Below, in pieces: positions 1 to 7,098 of a DNA stretch of 64,000 nt. Positions within the stretch are counted from its first letter, which is position 1; every line of letters starts with the position of its first letter. This DNA comes from Mycobacterium sp. E2733. Its GTDB lineage: Bacteria > Actinomycetota > Actinomycetes > Mycobacteriales > Mycobacteriaceae. The notes beneath the pieces are model-generated. The model was not told the DNA's origin. It did no database searches and saw nothing but the letters and a program-made list of their open reading frames with translations. The stretch lies in assembly GCF_001667585.1 (NCBI RefSeq), contig NZ_LZJZ01000093.1, positions 62,001-126,000 of the forward strand, read 5' to 3'. The translations under genes and the position numbers were made by a program.

Positions 1-1305
1 GCTGTGCCGGTTGATCCAGTCCCGCTGGTTCTCTATCAGCCGGTCGGGGTTGAGCTCGCGCGCGGCGACGACGTAGTCGCGCAGCGAGCCGTTGCGGTCC
101 AGGTACCGGTCGATGGACAGCTGGTCGGGGAAGTAGTAGAAGTTCTTGCCCTGCTGGAACTGGGTGAACGCCGGGCTGACGATGGTCGGGTCGAGCAGCC
201 GGATGTTGGAGGTGGTCGCCCGGTCGTCGGCCACCTGCTGCGCGGTGGCCTGCGTGTCGCCGGCGTACGTGCGATAGGTGACCACGTCCGACGTCAGGCC
301 ATAGGCCTGCCGCGTGGCCGTGATGCTGCGGCTGATGTATTCGCTTTCCTTCTGCGCCGCATTGGGTTTGACGCTGATCTGCTCGACGATCAGCGGCCAC
401 CCGGCGCCCACGATCAGCGACGACAGCAGCAACAGCACCAGGCCGATGGCGGGGATCCGCAAATCTTTCAGCACGACCGCGGAGAACACCGCGGCGGCGC
501 AGATCAGCGCGATCGCCATCAGGATCAGCTTGGCCGGCAACACCGCGTTGATGTCGGTGTATCCGGCGCCGGTGAACGGCTTACCGCCGCGGGTGTGCGA
601 CAGCAGCTCGTAACGGTCCAGCCAATACGCGACCGCCTTGAGCACCACCAGCAGCCCCACCACGGTGACCAGCTGGATGCGGGTCGAGCGGCTCAGCGCG
701 CCGGTGCGGCCGGAAAGCCGGATCCCGCCAAAGATGTAGTGCGCCAACAGGTTCGCCACGAAGGCCAGGAACACGGCTACGAACAGGTAGCTGAGCAGCA
801 GCCGGTAGAACGGCAGGTCGAACGCGTAGAAGCCGAGGTCCTTGCCGAACTGCGGATCCCGGATGCCGAAGTCCCCGCCGTGCATGAACAATTGGATGCG
901 CACCCAGTAGCTTTGCGCGATGATGCCGGCCAGCAGGCCGATCGCGACCGGCACCCCGATGCCCACCAGCCGCAGCCGGGAGAGGACGACGGCGCGGTAC
1001 CGGGCCACGGGATCGTTGTCGCTGCTCGGCACGAACACCGGGCGGGTGCGATAGGCCACCGCGAGGCCGGCGAACACGATGCCGCCGACCAGCAGGCCGG
1101 CCACCAGAAAGACCACGAACCGGGTGACCAGCACGGTCGTGAACACCGAGCGGTAGCCCAGCTCACCGAACCACAGCCAGTCCACGTACGCGTCGATCAG
1201 CCGCGGTCCGGCGAGCAGCAGAGCGATCACACCCAGTGCGATCAGGATCAGAATCCGACTACGCCGCGTCAGCTTCGGCATCCGTGCGGTGGGCCGCATC
1301 CCCAC
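1..1305 (-). CDS. UPF0182 family membrane protein, 3' end cut by window edge
   Basis: This is the N-terminal 435 codons of a large multi-pass membrane protein of the UPF0182 family (Rv3193c-like); the family is close to 1000 residues, so a little under half is present and the gene runs off the left edge. The protein begins MGMRPTARMPKLTRR and continues with several hydrophobic helices, then enters the extracytoplasmic part, ending in RDWINRHS, which matches the known family. I chose the GTG at 1305 because it aligns with the M. tuberculosis start. The function is unknown. A spacer of about 75 bases separates it from the upstream Lon-like protease gene on the same strand. Confidence 0.9.
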   Translation of the reverse strand, partial: MGMRPTARMPKLTRRSRILILIALGVIALLLAGPRLIDAYVDWLWFGELGYRSVFTTVLVTRFVVFLVAGLLVGGIVFAGLAVAYRTRPVFVPSSDNDPVARYRAVVLSRLRLVGIGVPVAIGLLAGIIAQSYWVRIQLFMHGGDFGIRDPQFGKDLGFYAFDLPFYRLLLSYLFVAVFLAFVANLLAHYIFGGIRLSGRTGALSRSTRIQLVTVVGLLVVLKAVAYWLDRYELLSHTRGGKPFTGAGYTDINAVLPAKLILMAIALICAAAVFSAVVLKDLRIPAIGLVLLLLSSLIVGAGWPLIVEQISVKPNAAQKESEYISRSITATRQAYGLTSDVVTYRTYAGDTQATAQQVADDRATTSNIRLLDPTIVSPAFTQFQQGKNFYYFPDQLSIDRYLDRNGSLRDYVVAARELNPDRLIENQRDWINRHS

Positions 1306-1379
1306 TGGCTACGCTCCCTGCTCGATTGATCGACGACGACAACTCTACGCACCGCGCGGCCCGCGATCCCGGCCGAGCT

Positions 1380-2402
1380 TCAGCAGCTCGGCGCTTGGGC
1401 CCCCGACGCGATCGCATGCAGCGCGTCGACCGCCTGGCTGAGCGTCTCCACCTTCACCAGGCGCAGACCGGACGGGTTGTCCGAGTTCGCCTCGTAGCAG
1501 TTTTTGGCCGGCACCAGGAACACGGTGGCGCCCGCCGCGTGCGCGGCGACCATCTTGTGCGTGATGCCGCCGATCTGGCCCACCTTCCCGTCGGCGGAGA
1601 TGGTGCCGGTCCCGGCGATGAACTTCGACCCGGTCAGGTCACCGGTGGTCAGCTTGTCGACCACCGCCAGGCTGAACATCAGACCGGCCGACGGCCCGCC
1701 CACGTTGGCGAGGTTGAAATCCACCACGAAGGGCGCCCAGGGCGCAGTCAGCACGGCCACCCCGAGGAAGCCGTAGTCGCGATCCTTGTTCGCGCCCAGC
1801 GTAATTTGCGCGACACCGGCCGGCTCGTTCTTGCGTCGGTAATCGATGGTCACCGTCTGCCCGGGCTTGGTGCCCTTCAGCAATCCCGTGAACCGGTCGA
1901 CGTCGGCGACCGGGGTGCCGTTGACCGCGTCGATGGCGTCGCCGGCCTTCAGCTTGCCCGCCGACGGACCCCGATCGGTGACCTTGGCGACCGTGACCGC
2001 GGCCGGATACTTCAGGTACCCCAGGGCCGCATACTCGGCGCTGTCCTCGGAGTCCTTGAAGTCCGCATTGTTGGCCTTGTCGACCTCGTCCCGCGACTTG
2101 CCCGGCGGGTAGATCAGGTCGCGCGGCACCAGCTGTTCCTGACCCGAAAGCCACAGCGTGAGCGCTTCACCCAGCGTCAGCTCGTCGCGCTGGGACACGG
2201 TGGTCATGTTCAGGTGGCCGGTGGTCGGATGCGTCTGGGTGCCCTCGATCGCCACGACCTGCTTGCCGTCGACCTCACCGAGCGTGTCGAAGGTGGGGCC
2301 GGGGCCCAGCGAGACGAACGGCACCGTCACCACCGCGAGCAGCACGCCGAAGACCAGGATCGGCACCAGCGCGACCATCAAGGTCAGAATCCGCCTGTTC
2401 AC
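1380..2402 (-). CDS. Membrane-anchored PDZ / Lon-like (S16) serine protease, YlbL type
   Basis: A 340-residue protein orthologous to Rv3194c. One hydrophobic segment (about residues 8-30) anchors it in the membrane with the rest outside. A PDZ domain lies at about 135-185 (RGPSAGKLKAGDAI), and a Lon-type S16 peptidase domain follows with the catalytic serine in GGPSAG (S238) and the lysine in GGITHK (K283). There is no AAA ATPase domain, so it is not a classical Lon. The GTG at 2402 was chosen because the protein then starts MNRRILTLMVAL, as in M. tuberculosis; the open frame upstream reads as arginine/serine-rich noise. The likely role is regulated proteolysis at the cell envelope; the substrate is unknown. 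Confidence 0.92.
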   Translation of the reverse strand: MNRRILTLMVALVPILVFGVLLAVVTVPFVSLGPGPTFDTLGEVDGKQVVAIEGTQTHPTTGHLNMTTVSQRDELTLGEALTLWLSGQEQLVPRDLIYPPGKSRDEVDKANNADFKDSEDSAEYAALGYLKYPAAVTVAKVTDRGPSAGKLKAGDAIDAVNGTPVADVDRFTGLLKGTKPGQTVTIDYRRKNEPAGVAQITLGANKDRDYGFLGVAVLTAPWAPFVVDFNLANVGGPSAGLMFSLAVVDKLTTGDLTGSKFIAGTGTISADGKVGQIGGITHKMVAAHAAGATVFLVPAKNCYEANSDNPSGLRLVKVETLSQAVDALHAIASGAQAPSC

Positions 2403-2497
2403 GCCGATTACACTAGACGGCGCCCACCGCGCCCGGTTCAGCCACAAGCTGACCCGAGATCGCCCACCCCGTTCCGGCGGTGGGTACCGTTGACGGT

Positions 2498-3859
2498 ATG
2501 GCTGACCTGCCTTTCGGCTTCTCCTCCGGAGAAGACCCCGACAAACCCGGGAAGAAAGATCCCAATTCGGGCTCTGGCGGCTCCGATCCATTCGGCGCAT
2601 TCGGCATGAGCGGCGAGTTCGGCATGGGCGACCTGGGACAGATCTTCACCCAGCTGGGCCAGATGCTCAGCAGCGCGGGCACCGGGATGGCCGGCGGCGA
2701 CAAGTCGGGCCCCGTCAACTACGAGCTGGCGCGCCGGGTCGCGACCAACTCGATCGGGTTCGTGGCGCCGATCCCGGCCACGACACACTCGGCGATCGCC
2801 GACGCGGTGCATCTCGCCGAGACCTGGCTGGATGGCGCCACGGCGCTGCCCGCCGGCACCAACAAGGCGGTGGGCTGGACCCCCGCCGACTGGGTCGAAA
2901 ACAGCCTGGAGACTTGGAAGCGGTTGTGCGACCCAATGGCACAACAGATTTCGACGGTGTGGGCGTCGTCGCTGCCCGAGGAGGCCAAGAGCATGGCCGG
3001 CCCGCTGATGGCGATGATGTCGCAGATGGGCGGTATGGCCTTCGGCTCACAGCTGGGGCAGGCGCTGGGCCGGCTGTCCCGCGAGGTGCTGACGTCGACC
3101 GAGATCGGTCTGCCGTTGGGGCCCACCGGCGTTGCCGCGATCCTGCCCGATGCCCTGGAGTCGTTCGCCGCCGGACTCGAGCAGCCCCGAAGCGAGATCC
3201 TGACTTTCCTGGCCGCCCGCGAGGCGGCCCACCACCGGCTGTTCAGCCACGTGCCGTGGCTGTCGAGCCAGCTGCTGGGCGCCGTGGAGGCCTACGCGAT
3301 GGGCATGCAGATCGACATGAGCGGAATCGAGGAGCTGGCCCGCGACTTCAACCCGGCGACGCTGTCCGACCCGGCGGCCATCGAAAACCTCTTGGGTCAG
3401 GGCGTTTTCGAGCCCAAGGCGACCCCCGCGCAGACGCAGGCGCTGGAACGCCTCGAGACGCTGCTCGCGTTGATCGAAGGTTGGGTGCAGGTCGTGGTGA
3501 ACGCGGCCCTGGGCGATCGAATTCCGGGTGCGGCCGCGCTCGGCGAGACGCTGCGCCGCCGCCGCGCCACCGGCGGCCCGGCCGAGCAGACGTTCGCGAC
3601 GCTGGTGGGCCTGGAACTGCGGCCCCGCAAGATGCGCGAAGCCGCCGCGTTGTGGGAGCGCCTCACCGAGGCCGCCGGCGTGGACGCCCGCGACGCCATC
3701 TGGCAACACCCCGACCTGCTGCCCGACGCCGAGGACCTCGACGACCCGGCCGGCTTCATCGACCGGGTCATCGGCGGCGACACCAGCGGCATCGACGAGG
3801 CGATCGCCAAACTCGAGGAGAACCCCGAGGACCCCGGCGCCGGTCCTGTGGACAACTGA
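2498..3859 (+). CDS. DUF2342 / zincin-like protein (Rv3195-like)
   Basis: A 453-residue soluble protein with an acidic, glycine-rich N-terminus (SSGEDPDKPGKK, then repeated GMSGEFGMGD) and a long helical body of the DUF2342 / Zincin_2 family. The region where the family carries a zinc-binding helix reads AAREAAHHRLFSH (E242, H245, H246): the first histidine of a canonical HExxH is an arginine here, so peptidase activity is doubtful. The ATG at 2498 is preferred over in-frame ATG codons 6 to 18 bases upstream because it gives the conserved start MADLPFGFSS. It is divergent from the Lon-like protease gene, with 95 bases between the two starts, and is followed 36 bases later by the ThiF-like gene, probably as one operon. 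Function unknown. Confidence 0.88.
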   Translation: MADLPFGFSSGEDPDKPGKKDPNSGSGGSDPFGAFGMSGEFGMGDLGQIFTQLGQMLSSAGTGMAGGDKSGPVNYELARRVATNSIGFVAPIPATTHSAIADAVHLAETWLDGATALPAGTNKAVGWTPADWVENSLETWKRLCDPMAQQISTVWASSLPEEAKSMAGPLMAMMSQMGGMAFGSQLGQALGRLSREVLTSTEIGLPLGPTGVAAILPDALESFAAGLEQPRSEILTFLAAREAAHHRLFSHVPWLSSQLLGAVEAYAMGMQIDMSGIEELARDFNPATLSDPAAIENLLGQGVFEPKATPAQTQALERLETLLALIEGWVQVVVNAALGDRIPGAAALGETLRRRRATGGPAEQTFATLVGLELRPRKMREAAALWERLTEAAGVDARDAIWQHPDLLPDAEDLDDPAGFIDRVIGGDTSGIDEAIAKLEENPEDPGAGPVDN

Positions 3860-3895
3860 CCTAGCCGGTCGCCGTCCGCGTGACACAGTGCACCC

Positions 3896-4753
3896 GTGTC
3901 ACCGGCCCTACTTCCTACCTATGCGCTGGACCCCGCCATGCCGGTGCTGTTGCGGCCCGACGGCGCCGTCCAGGTCGGTTGGGATCCGCGCCGCGCCGTG
4001 CTGGTGCGTCCGCCGGGCGGCCTGGCCGCGGCGGAGTTGGCCGCGTTGCTGCGGTCCATGCGATCACCGACCCCGCTATCGGAGCTACAGCGCCGGGCCG
4101 CCGACCGCGGCCTGCGGGACGCCCAGGGGTTGACGGGTCTCGTCACCCAGCTGGTCGGTGCGGGCGTCGCGACCGAATGCGCGAAGTCCCGCGGGCGGGC
4201 GCCGTCCATCCGGATCCACGGCCGCGGACCGCTCTCGGAGTTGCTGGTCGAGGCGTTGCGCTGCTCGGGCGCCCGGCTCGCCCACAGCAGCCAACCGCAC
4301 GCCGCCGTGTCGGCCACCGCCGTCGACCTGGTGGTCCTGTCCGATTACCTGGTCGCCGATCCGCACATGGTCCGCGACCTGCACACCCAGGGTGTCCCCC
4401 ATCTGCCGGTCCGGGTCCGCGACGGCATCGGGCTGGTCGGTCCGCTGGTGATCCCCGGCACGACCAGCTGCCTGGGCTGCGCCGACCTGCATCGGCGAGA
4501 CCGCGACGCGGCGTGGCCGGCCATCTCGGCGCAGCTTCGGGAAACCGTCGGAGTCGCCGACCGGGCCACGTTGTTGGCGACCGCCGCGCTCGCGCTCAGC
4601 CAGGTGAACCGGGTGATCGCCGCGGTTCGCAACCAGGCGGCGGTGCCCGATCCCGGTCCGCCGCAGACGCTGAACGCCACGCTGGAGTTCGACCTCAACG
4701 CCGGCGCCATCGTCGCGCGGCAATGGACCCGACACCCGCTGTGCCCGTGCTGA
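3896..4753 (+). CDS. Orphan TOMM-type leader-binding / cyclodehydratase-like (ThiF fold) protein
   Basis: A 285-residue Rv3196-like protein. Residues about 15-90 look like a winged-helix RiPP-recognition-like region, followed by a ThiF/E1-like fold. The CLGCAD motif (C192, C195) plus a C-terminal CPC (C283, C285) could form the structural zinc site typical of E1-like cyclodehydratase partners of thiazole/oxazole-modified peptides. I do not see the YcaO partner or an obvious modified-peptide precursor within the window. Starts at a GTG 36 bases after the DUF2342 gene. The RefSeq-style family name is TOMM precursor leader peptide-binding protein; in mycobacteria its substrate is not known to me. 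The domain call is good, the function open. Confidence 0.85.
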   Translation: MSPALLPTYALDPAMPVLLRPDGAVQVGWDPRRAVLVRPPGGLAAAELAALLRSMRSPTPLSELQRRAADRGLRDAQGLTGLVTQLVGAGVATECAKSRGRAPSIRIHGRGPLSELLVEALRCSGARLAHSSQPHAAVSATAVDLVVLSDYLVADPHMVRDLHTQGVPHLPVRVRDGIGLVGPLVIPGTTSCLGCADLHRRDRDAAWPAISAQLRETVGVADRATLLATAALALSQVNRVIAAVRNQAAVPDPGPPQTLNATLEFDLNAGAIVARQWTRHPLCPC

Positions 4754-4762
4754 AGCGGGCAG

Positions 4763-4936
4763 TCAGCCCAGCCGCCCCTGGTCCGGGACGTTCGTAGACA
4801 CGGACTCGTACGCCGTCGCGAGCTGGTGCAGGATCTCCGCGGTCAAAGTGCCGTCGGTTCGATGTTTGTCGAGCGTCTCGATGATCGCCCTGAACAAGGA
4901 GTCAGCAGCGTCGTGCTGCGATTGCTTTGCTGCCAT
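4763..4936 (-). CDS. Small conserved mycobacterial protein (Rv3196A-like)
   Basis: A 57-residue hydrophilic helical protein beginning MAAKQSQHDAADSLFRAI and ending VPDQGRLG. No membrane segment or cysteine is present. It is convergent with the ThiF-like gene, nine bases from its stop. I chose the ATG at 4936; a GTG at 4966 would add ten residues (VHPKGGIDQA), and the AAGGGTGG stretch between the two could serve as a ribosome-binding site for the shorter form. Function unknown. Its position beside a RiPP-type recognition protein makes it an obvious candidate partner, but nothing in the sequence proves that. Confidence 0.7.
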   Translation of the reverse strand: MAAKQSQHDAADSLFRAIIETLDKHRTDGTLTAEILHQLATAYESVSTNVPDQGRLG

Positions 4937-5078
4937 GGCCTGGTCGATACCACCCTTCGGATGCACCCTTCGGCGGGTCGCCGACTACCACCCGCAAGGC
5001 ACAACCTAGGGCTCGATGCCGCCTGCCGCCCGGGGGACGAAGTGTTGTGAAGATCAAGCGCGAGCCGAGCTGGCCGTC

Positions 5079-6422
5079 ATGGATGATGGATACGTGGCAG
5101 ACATCAAACGCGGTCGTGCGGCGCGGAACGCGAAGCTGGCCAGCATCCCGGTCGGCTTCGCCGGCCGGGCGGCGCTCGGCTTCGGTAAGCGGCTGACCGG
5201 CAAGTCGAGGGACGAAGTCCAGGCCGAACTGATGGAGAAAGCCGCCAACCAGCTGTTCACCGTCTTGGGCGAGCTCAAGGGCGGAGCGATGAAGGTGGGC
5301 CAGGCCTTATCGGTGATGGAGGCCGCCATCCCGGACGAATACGGCGAGCCCTACCGCGAGGCGTTGACCAAGCTGCAGAAGGACGCCCCGCCACTGCCCG
5401 CCCACAAGGTGCACCGGGTGCTCGACGCCCAACTGGGCACCAAATGGCGCGAGCGGTTCAGTTCGTTCGACGACAAACCCATTGCCTCGGCCAGCATCGG
5501 CCAGGTGCACAAGGCGGTCTGGGCCGACGGCCGCTCGGTCGCCGTCAAGATCCAGTACCCGGGCGCGGACGAGGCGCTGCGCGCCGACCTGAAAACGATG
5601 CAGCGGCTGGTCGGCGTGGTCAAACAGCTCGCCCCCGGCGCCGACGTCCAGGGCATCGTCGACGAGCTGATCGAGCGCACCGAGATGGAGCTCGACTACC
5701 GGCTGGAGGCCGACAACCAGCGCGCCTTCGCCAAGGCCTACGAGGGTCACCCGCACTTCGTCATACCGCACGTCGTCGCCAGCGCGCCCAAGGTCGTGGT
5801 CCAGGAGTGGATCGAGGGATTGCCGCTGGCGGAGATCATCCGCAACGGCACCCGCGAGCAGCGCGACCTGATCGGCACCCGGCTGCTCGAGCTCACTTTC
5901 GACGCGCCGCGCCGCCTCGGAATGCTGCACGGCGACGCCCACCCCGGGAACTTCATGCTTTTGCCCGACGACCGGATGGGCGTCATCGACTTCGGCGCCG
6001 TCGCGCCCCTGCCCGGCGGCTACCCCATCGAGCTCGGGATGACGATCCGGCTGGCCCGCGACAAGAACTACGACCTGCTGTTACCGACGATGGAGAAGGT
6101 CGGCTTCATCCAGAAGGGCCAGCAGGTGTCGGTGCGCGACATCGACGAAATGCTGCGCCAGTACGTCGAACCCATCGAGGTCGACGTCTTTCACTACACG
6201 CGCAAGTGGCTGCAGCGCATGACGGTGGGCCAGATCGACCGGTCGGTGTCGCAGATCAAGACGGCCCGGCAGATGGACCTGCCGCCCAAGCTGGCCATCC
6301 CGATGCGCGTCATCGCGTCCGTGGCCGCCATCCTGTGCCAGCTGGACGCGCGGGTGCCGATCAAGAGGCTGTCCGAGGAGCTGATCCCCGGCTTCGCCGA
6401 GCCCGACAGCGCCGTCGTCTAG
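5079..6422 (+). CDS. ABC1/ADCK/UbiB-family atypical kinase (Rv3197-like)
   Basis: A 447-residue UbiB/ADCK protein-kinase-like ATPase. Motifs in order: the family-specific KxGQ motif (K72-Q75), the ATP-binding lysine in VAVKIQYPG (K157), the ExD signature ELDYRLEAD, the catalytic loop HGDAHPGNF (from H284) and the metal-binding DFGAV (D304). Family members support quinone and lipid metabolism or handle small molecules. The M. tuberculosis orthologue has been linked to macrolide tolerance, which fits its position tail-to-tail with whiB7. The ATG at 5079 gives the conserved MDDGYVADIKRGRAARN start, matching the orthologue length of 447 residues. The stop overlaps the whiB7 stop by four bases. 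Confidence 0.92.
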   Translation: MDDGYVADIKRGRAARNAKLASIPVGFAGRAALGFGKRLTGKSRDEVQAELMEKAANQLFTVLGELKGGAMKVGQALSVMEAAIPDEYGEPYREALTKLQKDAPPLPAHKVHRVLDAQLGTKWRERFSSFDDKPIASASIGQVHKAVWADGRSVAVKIQYPGADEALRADLKTMQRLVGVVKQLAPGADVQGIVDELIERTEMELDYRLEADNQRAFAKAYEGHPHFVIPHVVASAPKVVVQEWIEGLPLAEIIRNGTREQRDLIGTRLLELTFDAPRRLGMLHGDAHPGNFMLLPDDRMGVIDFGAVAPLPGGYPIELGMTIRLARDKNYDLLLPTMEKVGFIQKGQQVSVRDIDEMLRQYVEPIEVDVFHYTRKWLQRMTVGQIDRSVSQIKTARQMDLPPKLAIPMRVIASVAAILCQLDARVPIKRLSEELIPGFAEPDSAVV

Positions 6423-6688
6423 GCCGCGACCCCGTCTTTGCGGGGACGTCCGCGCGGCCGTTTGAAGCTCAGTATCGAGCCGCGGTCGAGGATCTCGCCG
6501 CCCCACACACCCCAGGGCTCGGCCCGCTCCAGCGCCGACGCCAGGCACTGGCGCCGGATCGGGCAGCCACCGCAAAGCGCCTTGGCGCGCTCGAGGTCAG
6601 CCGGGGTCTCGGCGAACCAAAGGTCGGGATCGCCGGCGTGACACGGCAACACCGGCGACGGCTGTCTGGGGACTGTCAGTGCCGACAT
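6419..6688 (-). CDS. whiB7: WhiB7 redox-sensitive antibiotic-resistance regulator
   Basis: An 89-residue Wbl protein that binds a [4Fe-4S] cluster through C16, C39, C42 and C48 (LPCHAGDPDLWF, ALCGGCPIRRQC), followed by the GVWGGE turn and a C-terminal AT-hook RPRGRPRKD (77-85). It works with the primary sigma factor at promoters carrying an AT-rich box just upstream of the -35, and induces intrinsic resistance genes (erm, tap, eis type). The ATG at 6688 gives the conserved MSALTVPRQ start. A leader of roughly 350 bases with a short ORF, a terminator and its own AT-rich promoter box precedes it (separate entries). Confidence 0.97.
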   Translation of the reverse strand: MSALTVPRQPSPVLPCHAGDPDLWFAETPADLERAKALCGGCPIRRQCLASALERAEPWGVWGGEILDRGSILSFKRPRGRPRKDGVAA

Positions 6689-6767
6689 GTCCTGCTCACC
6701 TGCTTCCTGGTCGGGGCTTCCTGCTGGTGATCCGGACCAGGTAGCGGGGTTTGAAATTCGAGCCCCT

Positions 6768-6807
6768 AAAACTGTGGCCACGGATCCTTGACTTCGGGTC
6801 CGTGGCC
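6768..6807 (-). terminator. Intrinsic attenuator terminator in the whiB7 leader
   Basis: Arms 6776-6787 and 6796-6807 pair as GGCCACGGATCC with GGGTCCGTGGCC (12 bp with one G-U pair, eight-base loop). Read on the minus strand the stem is followed by ACAGTTTT (the T run is 6768-6771). It lies 20 bases after the stop of the leader ORF and 80 bases before the whiB7 start, which is the arrangement expected of ribosome-controlled attenuation. Confidence 0.8.
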
Positions 6808-6827
6808 ATTCGGTGAAAACCGGGGAG

Positions 6828-6989
6828 TTACGTAGCCATTCGGGGGACTCCGAGTCGCACGGATGCGTTCGTCGCGGCGGCGGCGGCGGCGCGATGCTTG
6901 AGCGCGGCCGCCGGCACGGCGGTACGGGCGGCGTGCTTCAGCACGGCCGCCGCGGCGGCCACACCTGCACCGAAGACGTCGCTGATCAT
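6828..6989 (-). CDS. Upstream leader ORF of whiB7
   Basis: A 53-codon ORF starting MISDVFGAGVAAAAAVL and ending GVPRMAT. It has the strongest ribosome-binding site in the neighbourhood (AAAGGAGG, nine bases before the ATG), begins about 45 bases after the predicted transcription start and stops 20 bases before the attenuator stem. It is very alanine-rich, with few rare codons until the end. M. tuberculosis whiB7 is known to have a leader ORF and attenuation, so I read this as the sensing peptide: ribosome stalling by antibiotic would change downstream folding. An overlapping GTG at 6998 would sit too close to the Shine-Dalgarno. The peptide itself may have no function beyond being translated. 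Confidence 0.72.
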   Translation of the reverse strand: MISDVFGAGVAAAAAVLKHAARTAVPAAALKHRAAAAAATNASVRLGVPRMAT

Positions 6990-7040
6990 CGTGGCCACCC
7001 TCCTTTCGTGAGCTTCCATGAGCGCCGGAACGCGGTTTCG

Positions 7041-7078
7041 AGGGTAAACGGTCGCCGCCCTCCACCACAACCGATTTT
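7041..7078 (-). promoter_or_regulatory. whiB7 promoter with AT-rich WhiB7-binding box
   Basis: On the minus strand: AAAATCGG (7071-7078), then -35 TTGTGG (7065-7070), an 18-base spacer, and -10 TACCCT (7041-7046). The AT-rich patch directly abutting the -35 is the known signature of WhiB7-dependent promoters and implies autoregulation. The predicted start point is near 7034, giving a leader of about 346 bases that fills the otherwise gene-free stretch 6689-7098. Confidence 0.72.
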
Positions 7079-7098
7079 CCGACCTGCGTCTTTACCGG

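Noticed and set aside
4..1329. Plus-strand open frame at the left edge
   Set aside because: The minus strand encodes the UPF0182 protein with good family matches; the plus frame is its shadow.
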